A stretch of 64,000 bases of DNA, from NCBI RefSeq assembly GCF_007743815.1, contig NZ_CP036265.1, forward strand, positions 2,286,323 through 2,350,322. The letters run 5' to 3'. The notes under the pieces are model-generated. The model ran no database searches. It saw only the letters and a program-made list of their open reading frames with translations, and was not told the origin of the DNA. This DNA is from Alienimonas californiensis. GTDB lineage: Bacteria; Planctomycetota; Planctomycetia; Planctomycetales; Planctomycetaceae. This document shows, piece by piece, positions 18,537 through 26,604 of the stretch. The first letter of the stretch is position 1. Every line of letters begins with the position of its first letter. Both the position numbers and the translations under genes were made by a program.

Positions 18537-21500
18537 ATGTCCTTCCGTCCCCGTTCCGTCCTCGCATTATTGATCGCGGCCGCCTGCGTCCCCGCGGCGG
18601 TCGCGGACGAGATCGAATTCAAACAGGGCGACCACGTCGCCTACATCGGCAACACCCTTGCCGACCGCATGCAGCATCACGCCTGGCTGGAGACTTATCT
18701 CCACGCCCTGCTGCCGGACCGCGAACTGACGTTTCGCAACCTCGGCTTTTCCGGGGATGAATTGAAGCAGCGCCAGCGGGCCGACAACTTCGGCGACGCC
18801 GACCAGTGGCTGACGAAGGTCGAAGCGGACGTGATCTTCTGCTTTTTCGGCTACAACGAGGCATTGGAGGGCGAAGGCGGCCTCGCATCTTTCAAGAAAG
18901 ATCTTGAAGACGTGATCGCGGGGATGCGGTCGCAGAAATACAACGGCGAGTCCGCCCCGCGGTTGGTGATGTTCTCGCCGATCGCCCACGAAAACCTGAA
19001 CAGCCCGCACCTGCCGGACGGGTCGGCGAACAACGCCAACCTCGCCCTCTATACCGAGGCGATGCGGGCCGTCTGCGAGGCGAAGCAGGTCCCGTTCGTG
19101 GATCTGTTCTCCCTGTCGCAGAAGCTCTACGCGGAGTCGGAGGAGCCGTTGACGACCAACGGCGTGCACCTGCTCGACCGCGGCGACCGCCTGCTGGCCC
19201 GGGCGATCCTCACCGCCCCGGACTCTCCGCTGGCGCACCTGGCGAACGGCCCGCTGCCGGCCGACGAGGAGATCGCCGACCTCCGCGAAGCGGCGCTGAA
19301 CAAGAACTACGAATGGTTCAGCCGCTATCGCGTCGTGGACGAATACAACGTCTTCGGCGGACGCTCCAAGCTGGCGTGGTTCGGGCAGTCCAACGGCGAT
19401 GTGATGATGCGGGAGATGGAAATCTTCGACGTCAAAACGGCGAACCGGGACCGCGTGGTCTGGGCGATCGCCCAGGGCTCGAACGCCGAGCCGCAGGACG
19501 ACAACCTCCCGCCGGAACTGGTGGTCAGGCCGAACAAAGAGGGTCCGCTGGAGGACGGCGCCTTCCCCTATCTGGGCGGCGAGGAGGCGATCTCCCAGAT
19601 GACCGTGCAGGACGGGTTGGAGGTCAACCTGTTCGCCTCGGAGAAGGAATTTCCCCGGCTGGTTAATCCGGTGCAGATGTCCGTCGATCCCGACGGGCGG
19701 CTGTGGGCCTCGGTCTGGACGTCCTATCCGCACTGGAACCCGACGGAGCCGCGGCGGGACGCGATCGTGATCCTGCCGGACGAGGACCGCGACGGCAAAG
19801 CGGACGACTGCATCGTCTTCGCGGACGGCCTGAACAGCGTCACCGGCTTCGAATTCTGGGGCGGCGGCGTCCTGGTCGCGGCGTTGCCGGAACTGTGGTT
19901 CCTCAAGGACACCGACGGCGACAACAAAGCCGACGTGAAAATCCGCATGCTGCAGGGCCTCTCCAGCGCCGACTCCCACCACAGCGCTAACGCGATGCTG
20001 CTGGGCCCCGACGGCTGGCTGTATTGGTCCCGCGGCATCTTCAACGTGGCGGCGATCGAGACCCCCACGCAGACCTATCGCAGCGGTAAGTCCGGCGTCC
20101 ACCGCTTTAATCCCCGCACCTTCGAGATGGAGTTCCACTACCCCATCGGCCCCAACCCGCACGGCGACGTGTTCGATCAGTGGGGTTATCAATTCGCCAA
20201 CGACGGCACCTCCGGCACCGGCGGGTACGTCAGCATCGGCAAGGGCCTGCGGCCCGGCGGTCGCGAGTGGTTCAAGAAGGAATGGCGCCCCGTCGCCGCC
20301 ACCGGCCTGTTGGCCAGCGAGCACTTCCCCGAGGATCAGCAGGGCAACTTCCTGATCTGCAACACGATCGGCTTTCTCGGCGTGCTGCAATACGAGGTGC
20401 AATACAACGGCGCCGAGATCACCGCGGACCGCACGGACGATCTGCTCCAGTCGACCGACCCGAACTTCCGCCCCGTGGACGTGGAGATCGGCGGCGACGG
20501 CGCCCTGTACGTGGCCGACTGGCAGAACACCCTGATCGGCCACATGCAGCACAACATGCGGGACCCCAACCGCGACCACGCCCACGGCCGGATTTATCGG
20601 GTGACGGCCAAAGGCCGCGACCTGATCCCCGCCGTGACGATGAGCGACGCCTCCACCGCCGAGGTGCTGCAAAACTTCTTCAGCGGCACGAATAACGTCC
20701 GCTATCGCGCCCGCCTCGAACTCAGCGGCCGGGACGCCGCCGAGGTCCTCCGCGAGATTGCGGCCTTCACCGACTCGCTGGACCCGAAGCAGGGCGACGC
20801 CGACCGCGACGCGGCCCAGGCGCTGCTCGAATGCCTGTGGGTTCATGAGGAGTTCCGCGTTCCCAATATCGACCTGGTCAAGAAGACCTTCCAGGCCGAG
20901 GAGCCCCGCGTGCGAGCAGCGGCGATCCGGACGCTCGGCCACTGGGCGCAGCACCTGCAGGGCGGGAAGCCGATGACCGGCCACCTGCCGGGCTGGGACG
21001 CTCTGCTCCTGGCGGCGGCCACGGACGAGTCCGCCCTGGTGCGGGCCGAGGCGCTGAAGGCCGCGGTCGAGTTCGCCGACTATGAAAGCGCCGCTCCGGC
21101 CGAGGCGATCTTCGCGGCGGCGACGCGGCCGACCGATCCGGAATTGAACGACGTGCTGGAGTACGCCCGCGGCGAAATCGACGTGAAGGCGATGCTCGCC
21201 GAGGCGATTCGCTCCGGGAAACCGCTCTCCCCCGCGGCGGAGGCGTACGCCCTGGAAAACGCCTCGCCGGAGTTGCTGCTGGAGTTGGACCGCTCGCCTG
21301 CGGTGTATCAGGCCCTGCTCACCCGGGCCCGCATTCCGGACTCGTTCCGGCTGGAGGCCGTCCAGGCGACGGCCAAAGCCGCCGGCCGCACGCCGCTCGC
21401 CCAGTTGGCGGCGAGCCTGCGGACCGCCGAGGCGGAGCAGTGGGCCAGCCTGGAGGACCTCGCCGCCCTGCTGCCGGAACTGGCCGGCGACGCCGCGGCG

Positions 21501-23522
21501 GATCAGCAGATTCTTCAGCAGATCCTGGACGAATCGCAGTCGGCGGACGTCCGCGAAGCCGCCTACGCCGCCTGGTTGCCGGCCGGCGACGCCGAGGCGA
21601 TCTGGGGGCACGCCTCCCGGTCTCGCGACCGGCTCGGCGCCCTGCTGACCAGCCTCGGCGCCAGCGGCGACCCCGCGGTCCGCGAACGGTTCGCCCCGCG
21701 GGTCCGCCCGTTGATGTTCGAGGTCCCCGAGGCCCTGCGGAGCGACGCCGACAGCCGGACCGTCAAACCCGGCCCCGCGGTCTCGTTCGAGTATTTCGCC
21801 CCCAACCCCAAGAACGTGCGGAACGAAACGTTGGACGAATTGAAGCCGGCCCTGACCGGCCAGCTGGATCAATTCGAGAAGTTCGTGCCCGGCGGCGCCC
21901 AGGACGCCTTCGCCACCCGGCAGACGGCCGGGCTCGTCGTGCCCGTCACCGGCGACTACACGTTCCACCTCGCCTCCGACGACGGCTCGCGGCTGTATGT
22001 CGACGGAAAAGAGGTCGTGAATCACGACGGCCTGCACGGGATGAACGAGAAACGCGGGACCGTCCGCCTGGACGCCGGCGTGCACGAGATCGTCCTCAAT
22101 TATTTCGACAACGGCGGTAACGACGGCCTGAAGATCGCCTGGGAAGGCCCCGGCATCTCGAAGCGGCCGATCGATTCGACCGTGCTCCGCAGCGCCGGCA
22201 GCGGCAACCTGCGGCAGCAGGCCCTCGGCGTGATCGCCGACTGGCCGGAGAACCCGGAGCGAAAGGTCGACGACTTCGCCCGTCTGATCGCCGACGGCGC
22301 GCTGCTCGGCCCGGCGTTGCGGTCGCTGGCGTCGCTGCCCGGTCGACAGGTCGCCGAGCGGCTGCCGCCGGCGGAGGCCAAGGCGGTCCTCGACGCCCTG
22401 CTGAAACAGGCCGACGCCGCCACGCCGGTCGAACGGCAGAGCGCGGAGTTCTCCAACCTGCTGACCCTCGCCGGTCAACTGGCGACGGCCAACCGAGTCC
22501 CGGTCGGCCAGCGGCTGGCCGATCTGCGGGCGAGCATCCCCGTCGAGGCGGACCCGCGGGTGATGGCCCTGGGGGCCGAGGTCTATTCCCGCGAGAGCCA
22601 CTGCGCGACCTGTCACCAGCCCAGCGGGCAGGGGTTGCCCAACCTCTACCCGCCCATCGACGGCACCCTCTGGGCGACCGGCGACGAGGACCGGCTGATC
22701 CGCATGGTGCTCGACGGCATGCACGGGGCCATCGAAGTGAAGGGCAAGCGGTACAGCTCCCCGCCGCTGCCCCCGATGACCGGCTTCCGGCAGCTGCTGA
22801 CCGACGAGGAGATCGCCGCCGTCCTGACCTATGTCCGTAACTCTTGGTCGAACCGGGCGAAGCCGATCACGCCGGCGAAGGTCGCCGAGATGCGGGCGAT
22901 CGACCGCGGCGAGGACGCCACCTTTTGGAGCGCCGTCGATCTGCTGAACGAATACCCGTTGGAAGACGGCAGCCAGCCGATCGAACAGCCCTCGCTGGAT
23001 GGCTGGGTGCCGCGGCTGATCCGGGAGTGGAAGGCGAACGACTTCACCGAGGCCGACCTGGCCGCCGGCGGGCGCTCCTACGAGTCCGGCAAGTTGGCCT
23101 TCAAACGCATCGGCTGCACGCAGTGTCACCAGATCGAAGGGGACGGCGGCGAGTTCGGCCCGAACCTGGCCCAGCTCGATCCGAAGAAACGCACCGCCGC
23201 CTACGTGCTGGAGTCGATGCTGAATCCCTCGAAGGAGATTGAACCGAAGTACGCCATGCGGACGTACCTCACGACCTCCGGCGAGGTCGCCTCCGGCTTC
23301 GTCATCGAGGAGACCGACGACGAGATCCGCCTCAAATCGGACCCGCTGGCCCGGGCGGAGCCGACGGTGGTTCTCAAAAGCGAAGTCGTCGACGAGATGA
23401 CGAGCGACCAGTCGGCGATGCCGAACGGGCTGCTCAATTATTTCACGAAGGAGGAGGTGCTGGACCTCGTCGCCTACGTCCGGGCCGGCGGCGACAGTAA
23501 CTCGGAGGTGTTCAAGAAGTAG
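18537..23522 (+). CDS. giant secreted SGNH / PVC dehydrogenase / PA14 / cytochrome c fusion
   Basis: 1,661 residues with a signal peptide (SVLALLIAAACVPAAVA), so periplasmic. Order of parts: an SGNH/GDSL-hydrolase-like domain (about 25-235; the nucleophile block is degenerate, VAYIGNTLADR, but the GVHL block remains). Then comes the planctomycete membrane-bound dehydrogenase domain, a six-bladed propeller (about 350-700, e.g. GLEVNLFASEKEFPRLVNPV, DGALYVADWQN). Helical HEAT-like repeats follow (about 720-1000), then a PA14 domain (about 1090-1215, YTFHLASDDGSRLYVDG), and two c-type haem sites, CATCH near 1356 and CTQCH near 1527. The last is in the PVC-type haem domain, ending PSKEIEPKYAMRTYLTTSGE. 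The layout suggests an exported oxidoreductase acting on bound carbohydrate, passing electrons through its own haems. The substrate is unknown. Confidence 0.88.
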   Translation: MSFRPRSVLALLIAAACVPAAVADEIEFKQGDHVAYIGNTLADRMQHHAWLETYLHALLPDRELTFRNLGFSGDELKQRQRADNFGDADQWLTKVEADVIFCFFGYNEALEGEGGLASFKKDLEDVIAGMRSQKYNGESAPRLVMFSPIAHENLNSPHLPDGSANNANLALYTEAMRAVCEAKQVPFVDLFSLSQKLYAESEEPLTTNGVHLLDRGDRLLARAILTAPDSPLAHLANGPLPADEEIADLREAALNKNYEWFSRYRVVDEYNVFGGRSKLAWFGQSNGDVMMREMEIFDVKTANRDRVVWAIAQGSNAEPQDDNLPPELVVRPNKEGPLEDGAFPYLGGEEAISQMTVQDGLEVNLFASEKEFPRLVNPVQMSVDPDGRLWASVWTSYPHWNPTEPRRDAIVILPDEDRDGKADDCIVFADGLNSVTGFEFWGGGVLVAALPELWFLKDTDGDNKADVKIRMLQGLSSADSHHSANAMLLGPDGWLYWSRGIFNVAAIETPTQTYRSGKSGVHRFNPRTFEMEFHYPIGPNPHGDVFDQWGYQFANDGTSGTGGYVSIGKGLRPGGREWFKKEWRPVAATGLLASEHFPEDQQGNFLICNTIGFLGVLQYEVQYNGAEITADRTDDLLQSTDPNFRPVDVEIGGDGALYVADWQNTLIGHMQHNMRDPNRDHAHGRIYRVTAKGRDLIPAVTMSDASTAEVLQNFFSGTNNVRYRARLELSGRDAAEVLREIAAFTDSLDPKQGDADRDAAQALLECLWVHEEFRVPNIDLVKKTFQAEEPRVRAAAIRTLGHWAQHLQGGKPMTGHLPGWDALLLAAATDESALVRAEALKAAVEFADYESAAPAEAIFAAATRPTDPELNDVLEYARGEIDVKAMLAEAIRSGKPLSPAAEAYALENASPELLLELDRSPAVYQALLTRARIPDSFRLEAVQATAKAAGRTPLAQLAASLRTAEAEQWASLEDLAALLPELAGDAAADQQILQQILDESQSADVREAAYAAWLPAGDAEAIWGHASRSRDRLGALLTSLGASGDPAVRERFAPRVRPLMFEVPEALRSDADSRTVKPGPAVSFEYFAPNPKNVRNETLDELKPALTGQLDQFEKFVPGGAQDAFATRQTAGLVVPVTGDYTFHLASDDGSRLYVDGKEVVNHDGLHGMNEKRGTVRLDAGVHEIVLNYFDNGGNDGLKIAWEGPGISKRPIDSTVLRSAGSGNLRQQALGVIADWPENPERKVDDFARLIADGALLGPALRSLASLPGRQVAERLPPAEAKAVLDALLKQADAATPVERQSAEFSNLLTLAGQLATANRVPVGQRLADLRASIPVEADPRVMALGAEVYSRESHCATCHQPSGQGLPNLYPPIDGTLWATGDEDRLIRMVLDGMHGAIEVKGKRYSSPPLPPMTGFRQLLTDEEIAAVLTYVRNSWSNRAKPITPAKVAEMRAIDRGEDATFWSAVDLLNEYPLEDGSQPIEQPSLDGWVPRLIREWKANDFTEADLAAGGRSYESGKLAFKRIGCTQCHQIEGDGGEFGPNLAQLDPKKRTAAYVLESMLNPSKEIEPKYAMRTYLTTSGEVASGFVIEETDDEIRLKSDPLARAEPTVVLKSEVVDEMTSDQSAMPNGLLNYFTKEEVLDLVAYVRAGGDSNSEVFKK

Positions 23523-23557
23523 CCCCGCGGCTAGTTTAAGCGCCCCCCGCGTGCGTC

Positions 23558-23588
23558 GCGTCCCGGACCCTTCAAGGGTCCGGGACGC
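23558..23588. terminator. strong hairpin between convergent genes
   Basis: GCGTCCCGGACCC, a 5-nt loop TTCAA, and GGGTCCGGGACGC give a 13-bp perfect stem in the 96 bp between the stops of the PVC-haem gene and the SpoIIAA-like gene on the other strand. It is placed to act as a bidirectional terminator. No long T-run follows on either strand. Confidence 0.6.
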
Positions 23589-23618
23589 TGGCGTTTCGGG
23601 ACCGGGGGCGACCCGCCG

Positions 23619-23981
23619 TCAGCCCTCGCGGATCCAGGCCTTCGCCGCGGCCAGTTCGGAGGTGTCGAAGTATTTGACCGTCGCGGTGGTGAACGGTTTG
23701 CAGAACGCGCTCATTCCCTTCTCCCACTTGGAATCGCCGACGATCGCCAGCCGCTCCAGGTCGTTGAAGTGTTTTAAATCGAACTTCACGTCCTTCCACA
23801 GGGCGCCGGCGTCCCAGCCGTGGAAGTCGCGTAATTCGACCAGCATCCGGACCTTGCCGTATTTCTCGATCAGGGCCTCGGTCTGCGGCACGAACCGATC
23901 GTAGGCCTCTGCGGACAGCGTCCCGGACACACGGACTTCCAGCACGTTGCCGTCCGGATCTTCGGTGACGTGATAACTCAT
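23619..23981 (-). CDS. SpoIIAA-like (STAS-type) protein
   Basis: 120 residues matching the SpoIIAA-like family in length and pattern: an N-terminal strand (NVLEVRVSGTLSAEAYDRFVP), then YGKVRMLVELRDFHGWDAGALWKDVKFDLKH in parts, the core LERLAIVGDSKWEKGMSAF and the end TVKYFDTSELAAAKAWI. The family folds like anti-anti-sigma STAS domains but usually lacks the phosphorylated Ser and binds lipid-like ligands. Its exact role is unknown. It is a single gene convergent with the giant PVC-haem gene and followed by the cupin gene's upstream neighbour on the same strand. Confidence 0.85.
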   Translation of the reverse strand: MSYHVTEDPDGNVLEVRVSGTLSAEAYDRFVPQTEALIEKYGKVRMLVELRDFHGWDAGALWKDVKFDLKHFNDLERLAIVGDSKWEKGMSAFCKPFTTATVKYFDTSELAAAKAWIREG

Positions 23982-24135
23982 CGGGCCGGCTCCTCGGGCG
24001 GGTGAAATTGAGGCGAGCGCAAGCGAACCGCTGCCGACGCACGGTGCGGGGCGAACCGAAGCCCGTCAATCCGCGAATCGCCCCCCGCCCCCCCCGGGTC
24101 CCGCCCCCGGGCCGAACTGGGGCGGACTGGACGGA

Positions 24136-24540
24136 CTACCTGCGGTACTGCTCGTCCGTGACCGGTTCCAGCCAGTCCGCGGCGCTGCCGTCGACCGCTT
24201 CCTGCACGGCGAGATGGGTCATTCCCGTCGTGGCGGAGGCGCCGTGCCAGTGCTTCACGCCGGGCGGAAACCAGACGACGTCGCCGGGCCGGACTTCCTG
24301 AACCGGGCCGCCCTCCTCCTGCACCCAGCCGAGGCCGGCGAGCAGATAGAGGTGCTGGCCGACGGGGTGGGTGTGCCAGTGGGTGCGGGCGCCGGGCTCA
24401 AAGGTGACGCTGGCGATCGCGACCCGCGACGGCTCCTTCGGCGAGGCCAGCGGGTCCAGCCGCACGGCGCCGGTGAAGTACTCCGCCGGCGGCGTGGTCG
24501 AGGGATTCGAACCGACGCGGGTGATCTGGATCTGGGACAC
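24136..24540 (-). CDS. cupin, (R)-mandelonitrile-lyase-like
   Basis: 134 residues from a GTG at 24540. A single-domain cupin with both motifs: [19 protein letters not shown] (metal-binding His residues) and [16 protein letters not shown] (second motif and third His). The end [23 protein letters not shown] is the conserved tail of the small cupins annotated as (R)-mandelonitrile lyase. Those are Mn-binding and often sit with carboxymuconolactone decarboxylase-like proteins. The reaction here is unproven. It lies just downstream, same strand, of tRNA-Leu; the integrase frame runs into it out of frame. Confidence 0.85.
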   Translation of the reverse strand: MSQIQITRVGSNPSTTPPAEYFTGAVRLDPLASPKEPSRVAIASVTFEPGARTHWHTHPVGQHLYLLAGLGWVQEEGGPVQEVRPGDVVWFPPGVKHWHGASATTGMTHLAVQEAVDGSAADWLEPVTDEQYRR

Positions 24541-26534
24541 GGTGCGGTCTCCTGGTCGAGCGGACGCATCTTGCGGAGGCGGTGCGGGCGGCGCGCCGGC
24601 GCACGATCCTCGCCGACGCCCGGACGATCCGCGAACGTCCCCCGGGACGTTCCGGGAACCAGCCCGCACCGCCGCACGACGGCCGCGAGCGGGGGCGGGA
24701 GAACCAGCAGCCCCGCCGCTCCGTTCCGCTCCGACGCCAGTACCCCCGAGACGCCCGCCCCCATGTGCGTTCGCCGCGGCCCGACAGTTCCCCAAGAACC
24801 GCCACCCGGGGCAACCGACCGACATTTCCACCGACGCCCGCCGTCCCGTGGAGTCACGACGAGCGCCTCAACCCCCACTCCGCCCACGAAACCAAGTGCC
24901 GGAGGTGGGACTCGAACCCACACTCGGGTTTCCCCGAAAAGGATTTTGAATCCTTCGCGTCTGCCATTCCGCCACTCCGGCAGGAGTGCCTCGTTCCCAA
25001 CGGACACGGCGTCCGGGGGTCGAGGTTCGCCCACTCTAACCCTTGAATCGTAGGTTGCCAGCCCGGCGGCGCCCGCGGGGGCGTCGCGGCGGGCGGACCG
25101 CGGCGAACGTGAACGCGTGCCCACGCGTTCCCGTCCGTCCCCGCCCGGACCGGCAACCAAACGGCAACCACCGTCCGGGTCGACCGACTGGAATAGCACG
25201 GGGCGGCCGGCGCCGCGGGGGAGGGCGTCGGCGGCGTCGGTGCCGGTCGCAGCGGACCGCTCGTCGGGGGAGTCCGGCACGGCCGGGACGGACGCCAGCG
25301 CCGCGCTCATGTCCCGCACCCCGGTGTGCGTGTAGCGGTTCATCGTCAGCGTGATGCAGGAGTGCCGGGCCAGCGTCATCGCGTCCTTCGGATGCACGCC
25401 GCTGTTCGCCAGCGTCGTGATGAAGTGATGCCGCAGGGCGTGGAAGTCGAAGTCCCGGCCGGAGGCGTCGGTGTAGGGGATGCCGGCGGCGGCGAGGTCG
25501 CCCCGCAGCATCTCCGCCGCGTGGCCGGACGCCGCCCAGCGGGAGGGCCACAACGGCTCGTCGTCGATGCGATGATCGCCCAGAACCGGCGCCTTCGCGG
25601 CGAAGGGCAGCGTGACGGGTTCCTCGTCGCCGAACGGATCGAGGGCGGCGGAGAGACGGCCCGCGATGTACACCCGCAGCCGCACGGCGAGGTCCGGGTG
25701 CAGGGGCAGCGTGGCGGTCTTGCCGTTCTTCGTCGCCCCGGCGGCGACCTTGACTGTGGGCGGGTCGGCGTCGAAGTCGAACGACCGCGGCGTCAGACTC
25801 GCCAGTTCCATCGACCGCAGCCCCGTGAACGCCGCCGTGCGGTACAGCAGCGCCCGCTGCGGACCGGACAGCCCTGCGGAGTCCGGCCCCGCCGTCGCGG
25901 CGGCCAGCAGGCGGGCGAAGTCGTCCGGGGGAAGGTCGCGGCGCTCCTTGCGCACGTCGTCCTTCGGGTTCATCTTCGACAGGTGCCCCAGCACGTTGTC
26001 CCCGCTCCGGCGGTTCTTCACCATCCACGTGCCGAACCCTTTGCAGGCGGTCAGGTAGGCGTTGCTCGTCCCGATCCCCAGCCCGTCCCGCCGGCGCTCC
26101 GCCAGATAGTTCGACAGCGCCGACGCGTTCACGTCGCGGGGCAGTCCGAACCCGCAGCCCTTCAACAGCGCCCTGCGCACCCGCATGAGCGTGGCGTTGA
26201 CGTAGTCGTCGGACCGGCCGCGGGCGGCGAGGTCGGCGCCGTAGTCGCGGAGGTGATCGGCCAGCGGCGTGCGGGCGTGTTCGGCGAACGGATCGGCCAG
26301 CCCGGCCCGGCCGCGTTCGGCCTCCACCTCCAAGTCCCGCAGCATCGCCAGCGAGGCGGCTTTATCACGCGCCAGCGTGGCGGTTTTGAGGATGCCGTCG
26401 GCGTCCCGATATTCGCCCCGCCACGTGCGGGACTTCGCCTTCGTTTTGACGGCGCCCGGGTCGGAACTTTTACAGCGTCGCCCCGTGGCTGGGTCGGCGT
26501 AGCGGGTGACGGTCGGTTTATAGAGGCGGGCCAT
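24255..26534 (-). CDS. tyrosine site-specific integrase, att core inside its reading frame
   Basis: A phage-type tyrosine recombinase that integrates and excises the element. The N-terminal ~85 residues are an arm-binding-like basic domain, a SAM-like core-binding domain lies at about 85-200, and the catalytic domain follows with R240 (TGLRSME), K near 269 (TKNGKTATL), H365 and R368 (HALRH), H391 (LARHS) and nucleophile Y401 (MNRYTH). The frame stays open through residues 516-530, encoded by the att core, then through tRNA-Leu, stopping only at 24255 (759 residues). In the excised circle the same frame would join 46037-45826 and end at 600 residues. The integrated form thus has a foreign C-terminus and overlaps the cupin gene out of frame. 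Whether the read-through tail is made is unknown. Confidence 0.88.
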   Translation of the reverse strand: MARLYKPTVTRYADPATGRRCKSSDPGAVKTKAKSRTWRGEYRDADGILKTATLARDKAASLAMLRDLEVEAERGRAGLADPFAEHARTPLADHLRDYGADLAARGRSDDYVNATLMRVRRALLKGCGFGLPRDVNASALSNYLAERRRDGLGIGTSNAYLTACKGFGTWMVKNRRSGDNVLGHLSKMNPKDDVRKERRDLPPDDFARLLAAATAGPDSAGLSGPQRALLYRTAAFTGLRSMELASLTPRSFDFDADPPTVKVAAGATKNGKTATLPLHPDLAVRLRVYIAGRLSAALDPFGDEEPVTLPFAAKAPVLGDHRIDDEPLWPSRWAASGHAAEMLRGDLAAAGIPYTDASGRDFDFHALRHHFITTLANSGVHPKDAMTLARHSCITLTMNRYTHTGVRDMSAALASVPAVPDSPDERSAATGTDAADALPRGAGRPVLFQSVDPDGGCRLVAGPGGDGRERVGTRSRSPRSARRDAPAGAAGLATYDSRVRVGEPRPPDAVSVGNEALLPEWRNGRREGFKILFGETRVWVRVPPPALGFVGGVGVEALVVTPRDGGRRWKCRSVAPGGGSWGTVGPRRTHMGAGVSGVLASERNGAAGLLVLPPPLAAVVRRCGLVPGTSRGTFADRPGVGEDRAPARRPHRLRKMRPLDQETAPCPRSRSPASVRIPRPRRRRSTSPAPCGWTRWPRRRSRRGSRSPASPLSPAPAPTGTPTPSASTSICSPASAGCRRRAARFRKSGPATSSGFRPA
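24897..24981 (-). tRNA. tRNA-Leu(CAA), integration site
   Basis: The minus strand gives acceptor stem GCCGGAG/CTCCGGC with discriminator A, anticodon stem AAGGA/TCCTT with loop TTCAAAA (anticodon CAA), a long variable arm (TTCGGGGAAACCCGAGT) and T arm GTGGG-TTCGAGT-CCCAC. CCA is not encoded. The 5' half of this gene, from the first base through the anticodon loop, is repeated at 46038-46075, so the gene is the target of the 21-kb element. The working copy therefore consists of a 3' half native to the chromosome and a 5' half delivered by the element. Confidence 0.95.
24944..24988. repeat. left attachment core (45-bp direct repeat)
   Basis: 45 bp identical to 46038-46082. It runs from the anticodon loop of tRNA-Leu through its 5' end and 7 bp beyond. 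The identity begins exactly in the anticodon loop (TTCAAAA on the minus strand), the usual crossover position for tyrosine recombinases acting on tRNA genes. Weaker similarity continues to about 25130. Confidence 0.93.
25033..25061 (-). promoter_or_regulatory. putative tRNA-Leu promoter inside the integrase tail
   Basis: On the minus strand CTGGCA, a 17-bp spacer and TAGAGT lie 51 bp upstream of the tRNA 5' end; each hexamer matches 4 of 6 sigma-70 consensus bases. The same arrangement (CTGGAA, 17 bp, TAGAGT) is at 46127-46155 beside the second tRNA half. The position is conserved but the hexamers are weak. Confidence 0.4.
25152..25170. repeat. tandem GGCAACCA, candidate integrase arm site
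   Basis: Two direct copies of GGCAACCA separated by 3 bp, 164 bp from the left att core on the integrase side. The same pair with a 4-bp gap occurs at 45958-45977, 61 bp from the right core. In the excised circle the two pairs would flank the core, as arm-type integrase sites do. Confidence 0.5.
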
Positions 26535-26604
26535 CGGGCGGGGTCCGATCCGGGGAGGCGAGGGAGAGGTTAGGAAACGTCGGGGGCGGCGTCGCGGGTG
26601 GGGA

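Noticed and set aside
18567-23129. A 1,520-codon open frame on the minus strand opposite the giant PVC-haem gene
   Set aside because: Very GC-rich DNA leaves long antisense frames open. The protein is Arg/Gln/His/Val-rich with no domain, whereas the plus-strand protein has clear domains and haem motifs.
24255-24943. Treating the integrase read-through beyond the tRNA as a normal part of the protein
   Set aside because: It is antisense-like in composition, overlaps the well-supported cupin gene out of frame, and is absent from the form expected in the circle. I keep it only as the consequence of integration.
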